DNA of 64,000 bases, taken from the NCBI GenBank assembly GCA_022839785.1, contig JALHJW010000002.1:124001-188000 (forward strand). The letters run 5' to 3'. The notes under the pieces were generated by a model that did not search any database, was not told the DNA's origin, and was given only the letters and a program-made list of their open reading frames with translations. The position numbers were made by a program, and so were the translations under genes. Below, piece after piece: positions 34,432 to 43,100 of the stretch. This DNA is from Desulfovibrio sp. (GTDB lineage: Bacteria > Desulfobacterota > Desulfovibrionia > Desulfovibrionales > Desulfovibrionaceae). Position 1 is the stretch's first letter. Each line of letters opens with the position of its first letter.

Positions 34432-35882
34432 GCACGGTCCTGGTCATCGACGACGACGAACGCATCCTGGAGACCATGCGCCGGGTCATCGAGCGCATGG
34501 GGCACAGCGCCGTGCTCGCCCCGACCCTCTCCCTGGGCATGGAGGAGATCGCCCACGGCGGGGTGGACGTGGTCTTCCTGGACATCCGCCTGCCCGACGG
34601 CAACGGGCTGGACGCCCTGCCGCGCATCAAGGCCCTGCGGGAGGCCCCGGAGGTCATCATCCTCACCGGCCAGGGCGACCCGGACGGCGCGGAGCTGGCC
34701 ATCCAGGAGGGCGTCTGGGACTATCTGGTCAAGCCCACCCCCATCCAGGGCACCATGCTCTCCCTGGAGCGGGCGTTGCGCTACCGCCAGGAGAAGCTTT
34801 CGGCCCAAGCCCCGGCGGAACTGGATCTGGAGGGCGTGGTCGGCCTCTCGCCGCGCATGAAGGCCTGCTACGAGGAGATCGGCCGCGCCGCGCGCACCGC
34901 CGCGCCCGTGCTCATCTGCGGCGAGACCGGCACGGGCAAGGAGCTGGTGGCGCGCACGGTGCACGCCAATTCCGAACGCCGCGGCGGCCCCTTCGTGGTC
35001 ATCGACTGCGCCTCGCTCACCGAGAACCTCGTGGAGAGCGCCCTCTTCGGCCACAAGAAGGGCTCCTTCACCGGCGCGACCTCGGACCGCACGGGCCTGG
35101 TGGCCCTGGCCAACGGCGGCACCCTCTTCCTGGACGAGGTGGGCGAGATGACCCTTTCCTTGCAGAAGGCCTTTTTGCGCGTGCTGCAGGAACGCCGCTT
35201 CAGGCCCGTGGGAGGGGTGCGCGAGGAGTCCAGCGACTTCCGGCTGATCGCGGCCACCAACCGCGACCTGGAGGAGATGGTGGAGGAGGGGGCCTTCCGC
35301 CAGGACCTCTACTTCCGGCTCAAGACCTTCGTCATCCTTCTGCCCGCCCTGCGCGAACGCACCCAGGACATCAAGCTCCTGACCATGTACCACATCGCCG
35401 CCCTGTGCGAGCAGGCGGGCCTGCCGCCCAAACGCTACGACCCGGAGTTCTTCGACGCCCTGGCCGCCTACTCCTGGCCGGGCAACGTGCGCGAACTCTT
35501 CGGCGTGGTCGAGGCGGCCTTCCACGCCGCCGGACAATCGCAGATGCTCTACGCCCGCCACCTGCCGCAGGAGGTGCGCATCGCCCTGGCCCGCGCCAAC
35601 CTCGCGGCCAAGACCAGGGAAAGCGCCGAGGAGGCGGCCCTGGCCGCGCCCTTCCCGGCCGCGCGCCACCCCTCCCCCCCGGCCGCTCCGGAGGGCCTCC
35701 CCGAGCCCGGCACCGGCCTGCCGCTCAAGGCCTTCAAGGACGAGATGGAGCGGCGCTACCTCGCGGCCCTGTCGCGCGAGACCGGGGGCGACGTGGACGC
35801 CATGATCCGCCGCTCCGGAGTCTCCAAGTCCCACCTCTACGCCCTGCTCAAAAAGGCGGGCGTCACCCCCAGCCAGGGCTGA
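34428..35882 (+). CDS. Sigma-54-dependent NtrC-type response regulator
   Basis: 484 residues. The receiver domain has D52 (VVFLDIRLPDG) and K-P at the end of the fold (YLVKPT). The AAA+ activator domain has Walker A GETGTGKE (about 165-172), the sigma-54 contact loop GSFTGA (about 214-219, a serine variant of GAFTGA), Walker B GGTLFLDEVGEM and the arginine-finger region. The C-terminal Fis-type helix-turn-helix ends DAMIRRSGVSKSHLYALLKK. It activates sigma-54 promoters after phosphorylation by the kinase encoded upstream. Targets are unknown. The por promoter is one candidate in the window, but no link can be shown. Confidence 0.93.
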   Translation: MSTVLVIDDDERILETMRRVIERMGHSAVLAPTLSLGMEEIAHGGVDVVFLDIRLPDGNGLDALPRIKALREAPEVIILTGQGDPDGAELAIQEGVWDYLVKPTPIQGTMLSLERALRYRQEKLSAQAPAELDLEGVVGLSPRMKACYEEIGRAARTAAPVLICGETGTGKELVARTVHANSERRGGPFVVIDCASLTENLVESALFGHKKGSFTGATSDRTGLVALANGGTLFLDEVGEMTLSLQKAFLRVLQERRFRPVGGVREESSDFRLIAATNRDLEEMVEEGAFRQDLYFRLKTFVILLPALRERTQDIKLLTMYHIAALCEQAGLPPKRYDPEFFDALAAYSWPGNVRELFGVVEAAFHAAGQSQMLYARHLPQEVRIALARANLAAKTRESAEEAALAAPFPAARHPSPPAAPEGLPEPGTGLPLKAFKDEMERRYLAALSRETGGDVDAMIRRSGVSKSHLYALLKKAGVTPSQG

Positions 35883-35979
35883 CGCCGCCCGCCGAGGCGT
35901 TCCGACGGCTTGCGCCCCGGCGCAAAACGCGCTATGCGGAGCGTCTTTCGCAACCGGTTCTTTGCCGAGGAAACACCCC

Positions 35980-36354
35980 ATGAAACCCGATTTCGAGAAG
36001 TGCGGCGGCCTGGTGCCCGCCATCGTCCAGGACGTCGAGGACGGCGAGGTCCTGATGCTGGCCTACATGAACGAGGAAGCCTGGGAGAAGACCCTGGAAA
36101 CCGGCGAGGCCCATTTCTGGAGCCGCAGCCGGGCGAAGCTCTGGCACAAGGGCGGCACCTCGGGCCACGTGCAGAAGGTCCATACCGTGCGTCTGGACTG
36201 CGACGCGGACACCGTGCTCCTGATCGTGGAGCAGGTGGGCGGCGCGGCCTGCCACGAGGGCTACAAGACCTGCTTCTACCGCGAGATCACCGGTTCGGGC
36301 GAGCCCGAGATCGTCTCCGAGAAAGTTTTCGACCCCAAGGAGGTCTACAAATAA
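35980..36354 (+). CDS. hisI: Phosphoribosyl-AMP cyclohydrolase
   Basis: 124 residues. It opens the purine ring of phosphoribosyl-AMP (histidine step 3). The family core is clear: LMLAYMNEEAWEKTLETGEA, FWSRSRAKLWHKGGTSGH, VHTVRLDCDADTVLL and the zinc-ligand cysteines in AACHEGYKTCFYR. It is the stand-alone form without the HisE pyrophosphohydrolase domain. The stop overlaps the hisG start (TAATG), so the two are translated together. Pairing hisI with hisG outside a complete his operon is common in Deltaproteobacteria. Confidence 0.95.
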   Translation: MKPDFEKCGGLVPAIVQDVEDGEVLMLAYMNEEAWEKTLETGEAHFWSRSRAKLWHKGGTSGHVQKVHTVRLDCDADTVLLIVEQVGGAACHEGYKTCFYREITGSGEPEIVSEKVFDPKEVYK

Positions 36355-37232
36355 TGTCCACTGAAACGCTCAAGCTCGGCATCCCCAAGGGCTCCCTGCA
36401 GGACGCCACGATCAAGCTCTTCGCCAAGGCCGGTTGGAAGATCAACCCGAGCCACCGCAACTACTTCCCCGAGATCAACGACCCGGCCATCTCCTGCGCC
36501 ATGTGCCGCGCCCAGGAGATGTCCCGCTACGTGGCCGACGGCACCCTGGACGTGGGCCTGACCGGCAAGGACTGGATCATGGAGAACGAGTCCGACGTGG
36601 TCGTGGTTTCGGACCTGGTCTACTCCAAGGTCTCCAACCGCCCGGCGCGCTGGGTCCTGGCCGTGGCCGGGGACTCCCCCTACAGGAAGCCCGAGGACCT
36701 CGACGGCAAGAAGATCGCCACTGAGCTGGTGGGCTACACCAAGCGCTACTTCGCGGAGCGCGGCGTGAAGGTCGAGGTCGAGTACTCCTGGGGCGCCACC
36801 GAGGCCAAGGTGGTGCAGGGCCTGTGCGACGCCATCGTGGAGGTCACGGAAACCGGCACGACCATCAAGGCGCACGGCCTGCGCATCATCGAGGACGTGC
36901 TGATCACCAACACCCGCCTCATCGCCAACAAGAAGGCCTGGGAGAATCCGGAAAAGCGCAGGAAGATCGAGCAGATCAACATGCTGCTCACCGGCGCGCT
37001 GGAGGCCGAGAAGCTCGTGGGCCTGAAGATGAACGTGCCCGAGGACCGGGTGGACGCCATCATGGAGCTGCTGCCGTCCATCACCGCGCCCACCGTGGCC
37101 CATCTGCACAAGTCGTCCTGGCTCTCCGTGGAGATCGTGGTCAGCGAGGCCACGGTGCGCGACCTCATCCCCCGCCTCGTCGAGGCCGGGGCCAAGGGCA
37201 TCATCGAGTACGGCCTGAACAAGGTCATCTAG
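36354..37232 (+). CDS. hisG: ATP phosphoribosyltransferase, long form
   Basis: 292 residues. It catalyses the committed step of histidine synthesis, ATP plus PRPP to phosphoribosyl-ATP. The N-terminal catalytic domain begins LKLGIPKGSLQDATIKLFAKAG. The PRPP loop region is VEVTETGTTIKAHGL. The C-terminal about 75 residues (MMNVPEDR-like segment onward, ITAPTVAHLHKSSWLSVEIV) are the regulatory domain that binds histidine, so this is the HisZ-independent long form subject to feedback inhibition. It overlaps hisI. Confidence 0.96.
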   Translation: MSTETLKLGIPKGSLQDATIKLFAKAGWKINPSHRNYFPEINDPAISCAMCRAQEMSRYVADGTLDVGLTGKDWIMENESDVVVVSDLVYSKVSNRPARWVLAVAGDSPYRKPEDLDGKKIATELVGYTKRYFAERGVKVEVEYSWGATEAKVVQGLCDAIVEVTETGTTIKAHGLRIIEDVLITNTRLIANKKAWENPEKRRKIEQINMLLTGALEAEKLVGLKMNVPEDRVDAIMELLPSITAPTVAHLHKSSWLSVEIVVSEATVRDLIPRLVEAGAKGIIEYGLNKVI

Positions 37233-37274
37233 GGTTTCTTCGGGGACGACGAAACGTCCCCTGACCATACGCGC

Positions 37275-37318
37275 GCGGCGCTGCCGGAGACTCCCTCCGG
37301 CAGCGCCGCGATCATTTT
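37275..37318 (+). terminator. Terminator after hisG
   Basis: A perfect 14-bp stem (GCGGCGCTGCCGGA / TCCGGCAGCGCCGC) with a 7-base loop is followed by GCGATCATTTTC. The U-tract is weak, but the position between convergent hisG and the MATE gene supports it. Confidence 0.7.
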
Positions 37319-37337
37319 CAGGACCGCCGGCCCCGGT

Positions 37338-38699
37338 TTAGCCCAGCACGCTGATACGCCGCCACGCGCCCGAGGCCCAGCGCCGCCGGAAGACCCAGGT
37401 CAGGAAGAAGACGTAGGCCGCGAGGCAGGACCACAGACTGTACACGCCCAGGCCCAGCCACTCCGAAAGGACAAGGCCGGGCAGGATCATCATGCCGAGG
37501 GCCGCCAGCCCCATGACGCGCATGACGTAGTGGATGTCGCCCGCGCCTTTCAGCGCGCCGAAGTAGGTCATGCAGAGGCCGTCGGCCAGGGAGTAGACGG
37601 CCACGAACCAGAGCAGCCGCGTGCCCATGCGCGCCAGCTCGGGGTCTCTGCCCACGTCGCCGAAGAGGGAGAGGAGCGGTCCTGGAAAAAGAACCAGGAC
37701 CAGGCCCATGCAGACCATCCAGACGAAGGCCAGACGCACGCCGCTCCCGGCCGCGAAGTCCGCCTCATCCGCTCTGCCCCCGCCCATGGCCTGGCCGACC
37801 ATGGTGCTCACGCCCACGGAGACGCCGACCATGGGCAGGAAGGCCAGGTGGTTGAGGGAGAGCACGAGGTTGGTGGCGGCCAGCTCCAGGGTGCCCAGGC
37901 GGCCCACCAGGAAGCTGAAGAAGGTGATGGCGAAGAGGTCCAGGAAGAACTGCGCGCCGCTGGGCAGGCCGAAGCGCAGAAGGCGCCTGAATTCCGCCGG
38001 AACCGGCCGCCAGCCGGAGAGCACGCGCCACTCCCGCTCGTTGGCGCGGCGGAAGATGAGGACCGCGTACGCCGCCAGAATGGCTCCCCAGGACAGGACC
38101 GTGGCCAGGGCTGCGCCCGCGATGCCCATCTCGGGAAACGGCCCGACGCCGTTGATCATGCAGTAGTCCAGGGGCACGTTGAGGCACATGCCGCAGAAAT
38201 TCACGACCATGACCGTGCGCGTCAGCCCCCGGCCGGTGTAGAACGAGGCCAGGCAGGCCTCCAGCACGTTGACTCCCGCGCCGCACATGAGGATGGTGAA
38301 GTAGGTCGTCTCCTGCGCGCGCACCGCTTCCGGATGCCCGGCCAGCCCGAACAGCCACGGCCCGAGCAGGGAGAGCGCGGCCAGCACGGCCCAGGCCCCG
38401 AGGCTGAACCAGACCCCCTGCCAGAGCGCCGGGCCCACCTCGGCGTTGCGGCCCGCGCCCGCGTACTGCGCCACGAAGACGTTGACGTACGAGACCGTGC
38501 CCATGAAGAAGCAGACGAAAAGGAACGCGGCGATGCCCGCGGGCAGGGCCGCGGCGATGGCGTCCACGGAATAGCGCGCCAGGAAGACGCGGTCGGTGAA
38601 GTACATCACCGTGACCGACCCGAGGCTGGCCACCAGCGGCAGGCTGATGCGCAGCACATCCCTGTAGCCGCCAGGCGCGGCGTAACGCGAAACAGACAT
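37338..38699 (-). CDS. MATE family multidrug efflux transporter
   Basis: 453 residues with about 12 hydrophobic helices in two similar halves. Family features include LPLVASLGSVTVMYFTDRVF near the N-terminus, SYVNVFVAQYAGAGR in the first half and VGVSVGVSTMVGQAMGGGRA at the start of the second. It exports organic cations or drugs by Na+ or H+ antiport across the inner membrane. The ATG at 38699 has AAAGGGGGCG upstream. The frame remains open through the operator, which is a further seven codons. It is probably repressed through the 23-bp palindrome just upstream. The repressor gene is not adjacent. Confidence 0.92.
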   Translation of the reverse strand: MSVSRYAAPGGYRDVLRISLPLVASLGSVTVMYFTDRVFLARYSVDAIAAALPAGIAAFLFVCFFMGTVSYVNVFVAQYAGAGRNAEVGPALWQGVWFSLGAWAVLAALSLLGPWLFGLAGHPEAVRAQETTYFTILMCGAGVNVLEACLASFYTGRGLTRTVMVVNFCGMCLNVPLDYCMINGVGPFPEMGIAGAALATVLSWGAILAAYAVLIFRRANEREWRVLSGWRPVPAEFRRLLRFGLPSGAQFFLDLFAITFFSFLVGRLGTLELAATNLVLSLNHLAFLPMVGVSVGVSTMVGQAMGGGRADEADFAAGSGVRLAFVWMVCMGLVLVLFPGPLLSLFGDVGRDPELARMGTRLLWFVAVYSLADGLCMTYFGALKGAGDIHYVMRVMGLAALGMMILPGLVLSEWLGLGVYSLWSCLAAYVFFLTWVFRRRWASGAWRRISVLG

Positions 38700-38708
38700 G
38701 TCGCCCCC

Positions 38709-38731
38709 TTTCGTGAACAACGTTCACGAAA
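38709..38731 (-). promoter_or_regulatory. Palindromic operator in front of the MATE gene
   Basis: A perfect inverted repeat, TTTCGTGAAC-AAC-GTTCACGAAA (10-bp arms, 3-base centre), ends 9 bases before the MATE start codon. It lies immediately downstream of the predicted transcription start, the classic place for a TetR-, MarR- or LacI-type repressor. Confidence 0.8.
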
Positions 38732-38739
38732 AAGGAGAG

Positions 38740-38768
38740 TCTTTAGCGCACCGGTCCTTCCCTGGCAA
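38740..38768 (-). promoter_or_regulatory. Probable sigma-70 promoter of the MATE gene
   Basis: On the minus strand TTGCCA (-35, 38768-38763) and TAAAGA (-10, 38745-38740) are separated by exactly 17 bases. The -10 is weak by consensus. The predicted start near 38733 puts the palindrome at about +2 to +24. Confidence 0.5.
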
Positions 38769-38792
38769 GTCCGGGAGGCCTCGCGGAGGCTC

Positions 38793-38966
38793 GTGCCGCG
38801 TCCATGAAAAGGATCGAGAGGCCTCTCGACGAGCATACGCGACACGAGAGCCGGGCGGATGCCCGGCTCCGTCGCCATCAGTGGCGTGAGCAAGCCGAAA
38901 ACCACGTTTTCCGGCGCAGCGGTCCTCCGCAAAATACGGCTTGGCGTATTTTGCGGACGTCACACT
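38793..38966 (+). repeat. Multi-hairpin intergenic repeat (about 175 bp), copy B
   Basis: This is the second copy of the element at 7269-7444, in the same orientation. It keeps the 13-bp TCCGCAAAATACG / CGTATTTTGCGGA stem with a different loop, the AGCCGGGC / GCCCGGCT stem and the outer GTGCCGCGT / ACGCGACAC pair (one substitution that is a G-U wobble on the minus-strand RNA). In place of copy A's first loop it has a palindrome TCGAGAGGCCTCTCGA. Its right end abuts the stop codon of the minus-strand gene at 38965. Confidence 0.85.
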
Positions 38967-39450
38967 AACGTTCCTCCACCACCCGGCCTTCGGTCAGGAA
39001 GGAGATGCCCTGGGAGTTGGACGAGCCGATCATGACGCACTGCACCACGGGCGGAAGCGCGGGCTGCTTGCTCTCCCAGCGCACCAGGAAGGCCCCGCCC
39101 GAACCGCCGGAGGGGTCGCGCTCCTCCAGCACGGCCTCGGTCACGGCGAAGGGGGCCAGGGTCTTCTGCGTCCCGGGATAGCTGCGCAGCGCCTTGCCGC
39201 TCTCGTCGAAAAGCTCCACCGAGACGATCCTGATGGGCACCGCGGGGTCCGTGTTGCGGATGCTCAGAGTCACGGTGAGCAGGAACTCCCGGGTCTTCAC
39301 CCCGTGGTAGATGTGGGAGTAGGCGGGCACGTACACGGTCTGCCCCTGGACGCGGCCCGGCTTTCCGGCGGCCGCCGGAACGGCGCAGAGCAACGCCAGG
39401 AGCGCGGTCGCGAGGCAAAAGACGTGGACGGGACGGTGCTGGTTCCTCAT
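38965..39450 (-). CDS. Exported DUF3124-like protein (161 aa)
   Basis: The signal peptide is FCLATALLALLCAVPAAA. The mature part is a beta-rich domain: QTVYVPAYSHIYHGVKTREF, LTVTLSIRNTDPAVPIRI, SVELFDESGKALRSYPG and the C-terminal QCVMIGSSNSQGISFLTEGR. It resembles DUF3124, a family of unknown function frequent in Desulfovibrio and cyanobacteria. It is probably periplasmic. The start at 39450 gives the signal peptide and has AGGAGGCC upstream. The 67 upstream codons overlap the divergent receiver gene and are rejected. Confidence 0.72.
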   Translation of the reverse strand: MRNQHRPVHVFCLATALLALLCAVPAAAGKPGRVQGQTVYVPAYSHIYHGVKTREFLLTVTLSIRNTDPAVPIRIVSVELFDESGKALRSYPGTQKTLAPFAVTEAVLEERDPSGGSGGAFLVRWESKQPALPPVVQCVMIGSSNSQGISFLTEGRVVEER

Positions 39451-39595
39451 GGTCGGCCTCCTTGCAGGCGTGAACAAACAACATACCGTTGACCGGGCGT
39501 CCGAGGCAAGCCTGGGAAAATACGGAAAAGCCCTACCTTGTCTCCGAAGGGTGAAACGCTGTAGCATTTCTTTCACTCCCCAAGAGAGGTAGGCC

Positions 39596-39976
39596 ATGCC
39601 GCGCGTTCTGGTCATCGACGACGACTCCCTGATGCGGGACCTCATCCGCATCTATCTCGAACAGGAAGGTTTCGAGGTCGTGGAGGCGGGCGACGGGCAG
39701 GACGGCCTCTCGCGCTACCGGCAAAAGCCCGCGGACGTGGTCATCGTGGACATCTTCATGCCCCGCAAGGACGGCATCGAGACGATCATGGACCTGCGCG
39801 ACCTCGACCCCAAGGCCAGGATACTGGCCATCTCGGGCGGCGGCGAACTGGCGGGTATGGAATACCTGACCTATGCCCGAAGCCTGGGCGCGGACAACAT
39901 CCTGCCCAAGCCCTTCAAGCGCGACGAATTGCTCGCCGCGGTGCGCAAGGCCTCGCAGGCCAGGGCCGGAAACTAG
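39596..39976 (+). CDS. Single-domain response regulator (CheY-like receiver)
   Basis: 126 residues, receiver domain only. The acidic pocket is VIDDDS (D8-D10), the phosphorylated aspartate is D52 (VIVDIFMPRKDG) and the switch/lysine motif is LPKPFKRDE (K105 region). It lacks an output domain, so it must act by protein contact or as a phosphate sink. No kinase gene is adjacent. GAGAGGTAGGCC precedes the ATG. Confidence 0.92.
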   Translation: MPRVLVIDDDSLMRDLIRIYLEQEGFEVVEAGDGQDGLSRYRQKPADVVIVDIFMPRKDGIETIMDLRDLDPKARILAISGGGELAGMEYLTYARSLGADNILPKPFKRDELLAAVRKASQARAGN

Positions 39977-39995
39977 CCCCGCCGCCCGCTGCGGG

Positions 39996-40904
39996 CTACA
40001 GCCCCTCCAGGTATTTCGCGATGCCGGCCAGCGCCTCGGTCTTCGTGGAGACCTTTTCGTGCTTCAGGAACAGCCGCGCCGCCTTCTGCAGCCGGAGCAC
40101 GCGAGCCGCGTACCCGGGGTCCGCGGCGTGGACGACGTGGCCGTTCTCGCGCGCGGCGGCGTATTTCCTCTCCACCCGCAGGCTGCGCAGCCCGACCTGG
40201 TACAGCAGCTCGTTGACCATGAACGTGCCCAGGGGACCGGTCAACTGCTCCTGCCGCCGCCGCTTGGTCCGGCCGTAGTCCGCCATGCCCTGGTCGCCGT
40301 GCCCGATGTGCTCGCCCCAGGCGAAATCCGGGAAGTACGCGCGGATCTTCCCCGAAAGGTCCACGCGCAGGGAGTAGTCTCCGTCCTCCGGGCCGTACGC
40401 GCCGTAGTCCTCGTTCCAGAAGCCGAACGCCTCGAATTCCCTGCGCGGGATCATGAACAGTCCGCCGGGATGGGAGCCGGGCTTGTGCAGCAGGGCGTCG
40501 TCGCCGGAAAGGCGCATGGTCTCGTAGTCCTCCTTCCGGCCGAAGACGGGGAAGGACAGGACCGCGATCTCCGGGTACGTCCGCAACATGTCCGTGAAAT
40601 CCCTGAGCCAGTTCCGCCGCCGCACCACGATGTCGTTGTCCATGCGCACGTAGAAATCCGCATCCGCGAGGGCCCATCCGTAGTTCGCGGCGCAGGCCGC
40701 GCCCATGTTCCGCCGGAAGTGCGCCACGTGCGTGATGAACGACTTCTCCCGCAGGTCGCCCAGGACCTCCCGCGTCTCGTCCGTGCTGGCGTTGTCGACC
40801 ACCACGAGGTCGAAGTCCATCCCGGCGCTGCGGTGCAGCGCCAGGATGGACCGTGTCGTGCACGCGGCCCTGTTGTGCGTGACCATGGTGATGTTGATCT
40901 TCAT
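39996..40904 (-). CDS. Family 2 glycosyltransferase
   Basis: 302 residues. GT-A fold motifs: ITMVTHNRAACTTRSILAL, VVVDNASTDETREVL (34-48) and the metal/nucleotide-sugar motif FYVRMDNDIVV (D89, D91). A GGLFMIPRREFEAFGFWNEDYG segment is the acceptor-side region common in polysaccharide and O-antigen glycosyltransferases. It transfers an unknown sugar, and the acceptor cannot be read. It stands apart from other envelope-sugar genes and is convergent with the receiver gene, 19 bases away. Confidence 0.88.
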   Translation of the reverse strand: MKINITMVTHNRAACTTRSILALHRSAGMDFDLVVVDNASTDETREVLGDLREKSFITHVAHFRRNMGAACAANYGWALADADFYVRMDNDIVVRRRNWLRDFTDMLRTYPEIAVLSFPVFGRKEDYETMRLSGDDALLHKPGSHPGGLFMIPRREFEAFGFWNEDYGAYGPEDGDYSLRVDLSGKIRAYFPDFAWGEHIGHGDQGMADYGRTKRRRQEQLTGPLGTFMVNELLYQVGLRSLRVERKYAAARENGHVVHAADPGYAARVLRLQKAARLFLKHEKVSTKTEALAGIAKYLEGL

Positions 40905-41033
40905 GCGTTTCCCGCGCCTGAACGCGGCGGACGCGCGTAGCCCGCGGGAGGCCGCGGCGTCCGCCTTGAAGCTGCGCTTCGATTTTATGGATGGAATGTC
41001 ACGGTGCGGCGTCTGCTGCGGCCTGCAGGGGGA

Positions 41034-42044
41034 CTACTGGTGCATGTGCTCCATGGCCCGGGCGATGTCCCTGCAGCCGTCCAGGAACTCGAACCCTTCC
41101 CAGGAAAGCTGTCTGTTGCCCGCGCCGAGGCGGCCGATGGCCGTGAACTGGATGCCCATGTGCAGGTAGCCCTTGGCGTCCAGGTTCAGGCTGCGCACCT
41201 CGCCGTTCATCAGGTAGACGTCGTATTCGCGGGCCTGCCAGTTGAAAAGGTAGAGTTCGGTGCAGATCTGGTCGCCGTCCCCCACCTGTTTGGTCACGCT
41301 GTCGGCGTGCACGGAGAGCCGCAGGCCTCCCACGGAGATGTTGTCCACGCGGCCCGGGGTCTTGCCCTTCTCCTTGTCCTCGATGCCGATCTGGAAGTGC
41401 GCCTTCATGAAGCGGAAGTTGCCGCCCTGCACCTCGTCGCACCGCACCCAGGCCCGGACCTTGATCAGGTCCTGGTTGCGGATGCGTTCGCGGCGGTGCA
41501 CGCGGCGCGATCCGGCCTCGATCCTGAGCGGCATCTTGAGCGTCAGCCGCGCCTTGGCCGGGTCCTGGTGCGGCTCGAACTCCACGGGGTAGGTGTCGAA
41601 GCTGTTGTAGACCCAGTAGAGGAAGAGCACCGGCCGGTGGAAGCAGGTGACCATCTTGCCCACGTACTGCTTGTTCATGGCCACGTTCTGCAGCATCCGC
41701 ATCTCGATGCTCGTGGCTCCCACGCGCCTGATCCTGGTCTTGCAGAGCAGGGTGCGGGTCTCCTTGGCCACGTGGTAGACGTCGATCTGGTACTGCTTCT
41801 TGACCAGCAGGCCGAGGATGTTGCGGCGCATGCCGCCCTCGGTCAGACTCTTGAAGTAGAGCACGCAGTTGAAGAGTATCCTGTGGCGATTGTTCCAGAC
41901 CAGGAGGACGAAAGCCGTCACCGCCAGCATCCACACGCCGAGGATGACCAGATCCCGGGGCGAGAGCGCGCCGCCGACCAAGCCCTTCAGGGCCTCGCCG
42001 TGCATCCCGAGGATGCCGCCCAGAAAATCGTACAACGAATCCAC
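41034..42044 (-). CDS. Membrane-anchored PilZ-domain protein
   Basis: 336 residues if translation starts at the GTG at 42044, which has GGAGGGGCG directly upstream. A later ATG would give MHGEALKGL. A membrane helix (LVILGVWMLAVTAFVLLVW) lies near the N-terminus. A YcgR-N-like beta region follows, then the PilZ signature with an arginine cluster (RRVHRRERIR) and DNISVGGLRLSV. It is expected to bind cyclic di-GMP and control motility or secretion at the inner membrane. It ends DIARAMEHMHQ. It is divergent from the ADP-ribosylglycohydrolase gene. Confidence 0.8.
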   Translation of the reverse strand: MDSLYDFLGGILGMHGEALKGLVGGALSPRDLVILGVWMLAVTAFVLLVWNNRHRILFNCVLYFKSLTEGGMRRNILGLLVKKQYQIDVYHVAKETRTLLCKTRIRRVGATSIEMRMLQNVAMNKQYVGKMVTCFHRPVLFLYWVYNSFDTYPVEFEPHQDPAKARLTLKMPLRIEAGSRRVHRRERIRNQDLIKVRAWVRCDEVQGGNFRFMKAHFQIGIEDKEKGKTPGRVDNISVGGLRLSVHADSVTKQVGDGDQICTELYLFNWQAREYDVYLMNGEVRSLNLDAKGYLHMGIQFTAIGRLGAGNRQLSWEGFEFLDGCRDIARAMEHMHQ

Positions 42045-42209
42045 CGCCCCTCCGCGCCGCGCGGCAGGGCCGCACGGCATGCCGCCTTGTATGCCCTTTT
42101 CCCCGCCATGACAACGCGGCCGGGACGGCGGCCCGCGCAGCCTTGTCTTCGCTTGGCCTTCGTGCGAGGGTGGCTGCGGCGTCCCGCAAAGGACGCCGCA
42201 GGAGACGAG

Positions 42210-43100
42210 ATGACGCGCGAGAACGCCCAAACCGCCGTGCTGGCGGCCTTCGCCGGGGACTGCCTGGCCCTGGGCCCGCACTGGATATACGACCAGACGC
42301 GCATCGCCCGCGAGTTCCCCGGCTTCTCGGCCCCTGCCGCGCCCCTCGCCGACACCCACCACACGGGCAAGGCGCGGGGCGACCTGACCCACTACGGCGA
42401 CCAGATGCTCGTCCTGCTGCAGTCCCTGGCCGGGCGCGGCGGCTGGGACCGGGCCGACTTCGCCCTCCGCTGGCGGGCGCTCTTTTCGGGCGCGGCCCCG
42501 ATCTACGTGGACAACGCCACCCGCCGCACCCTGGACAATCTCGCCGCGGGCTGGCCGCCCGAGGACGCGGGCAGCCCCTCGGACGACCTCGCCGGGGCCT
42601 CGCGCTTCGCCCCGCTGCTGGCCTTCCACGCCGACGAGGAGTCCCTGGCCGCCGCGGCCAGGGAGCAGGCCGCCCTGACCCACAAGGCCCCGCAGGTCCT
42701 GGCCGCGGCCGGCTTCTTCGCCCGCGCCGCGGCCCGCATTCTGGCCGGGAGCCAGCCCCTGGAGGCCCTGCGCGCCGCGGCCGCGGCCGAGCCTTCCCTC
42801 GCCCCGCTCCTGGAGGCCGGACTGGCCTCGGCCGGAGGCGACACCCTGGCCGTGATCGCCGGATTCGGCCAAAGCTGCCATTTCGAGAGCGCCTTTCCCG
42901 GCGTGGTCCACCTCGTGGCCTCGTATCCGGCGGATCTCGCCACGGCGCTTTTGCGCAGCGCCCTGGCGGGCGGCGACTCGGCCGCGCGCAACATCGCCGC
43001 GGGCTGTCTGCTCGGCGCGGCGGGCGGCCCCGGGGCCATTCCCGCCCCCTGGCTCGAAACCATGAACGCAACCTCGCGCATAAAGGCCCTGCTCCCGTGA
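42210..43100 (+). CDS. ADP-ribosylglycohydrolase family protein
   Basis: 296 residues. The family's first metal-site region is AAFAGDCLALGPHWIYDQTRI. HHTGKARGDLTHYGDQMLVLL and SAGGDTLAVIAGFGQ carry the acidic residues that hold two Mg ions in DraG-type enzymes, here in a more divergent form. It may remove ADP-ribose from proteins or nucleic acids, but several members of this superfamily have other or no activity. GGAG precedes the ATG. The stop overlaps the GTG of the next gene (GTGA). First gene of a five-gene overlapping run ending in pabC. Confidence 0.8.
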   Translation: MTRENAQTAVLAAFAGDCLALGPHWIYDQTRIAREFPGFSAPAAPLADTHHTGKARGDLTHYGDQMLVLLQSLAGRGGWDRADFALRWRALFSGAAPIYVDNATRRTLDNLAAGWPPEDAGSPSDDLAGASRFAPLLAFHADEESLAAAAREQAALTHKAPQVLAAAGFFARAAARILAGSQPLEALRAAAAAEPSLAPLLEAGLASAGGDTLAVIAGFGQSCHFESAFPGVVHLVASYPADLATALLRSALAGGDSAARNIAAGCLLGAAGGPGAIPAPWLETMNATSRIKALLP

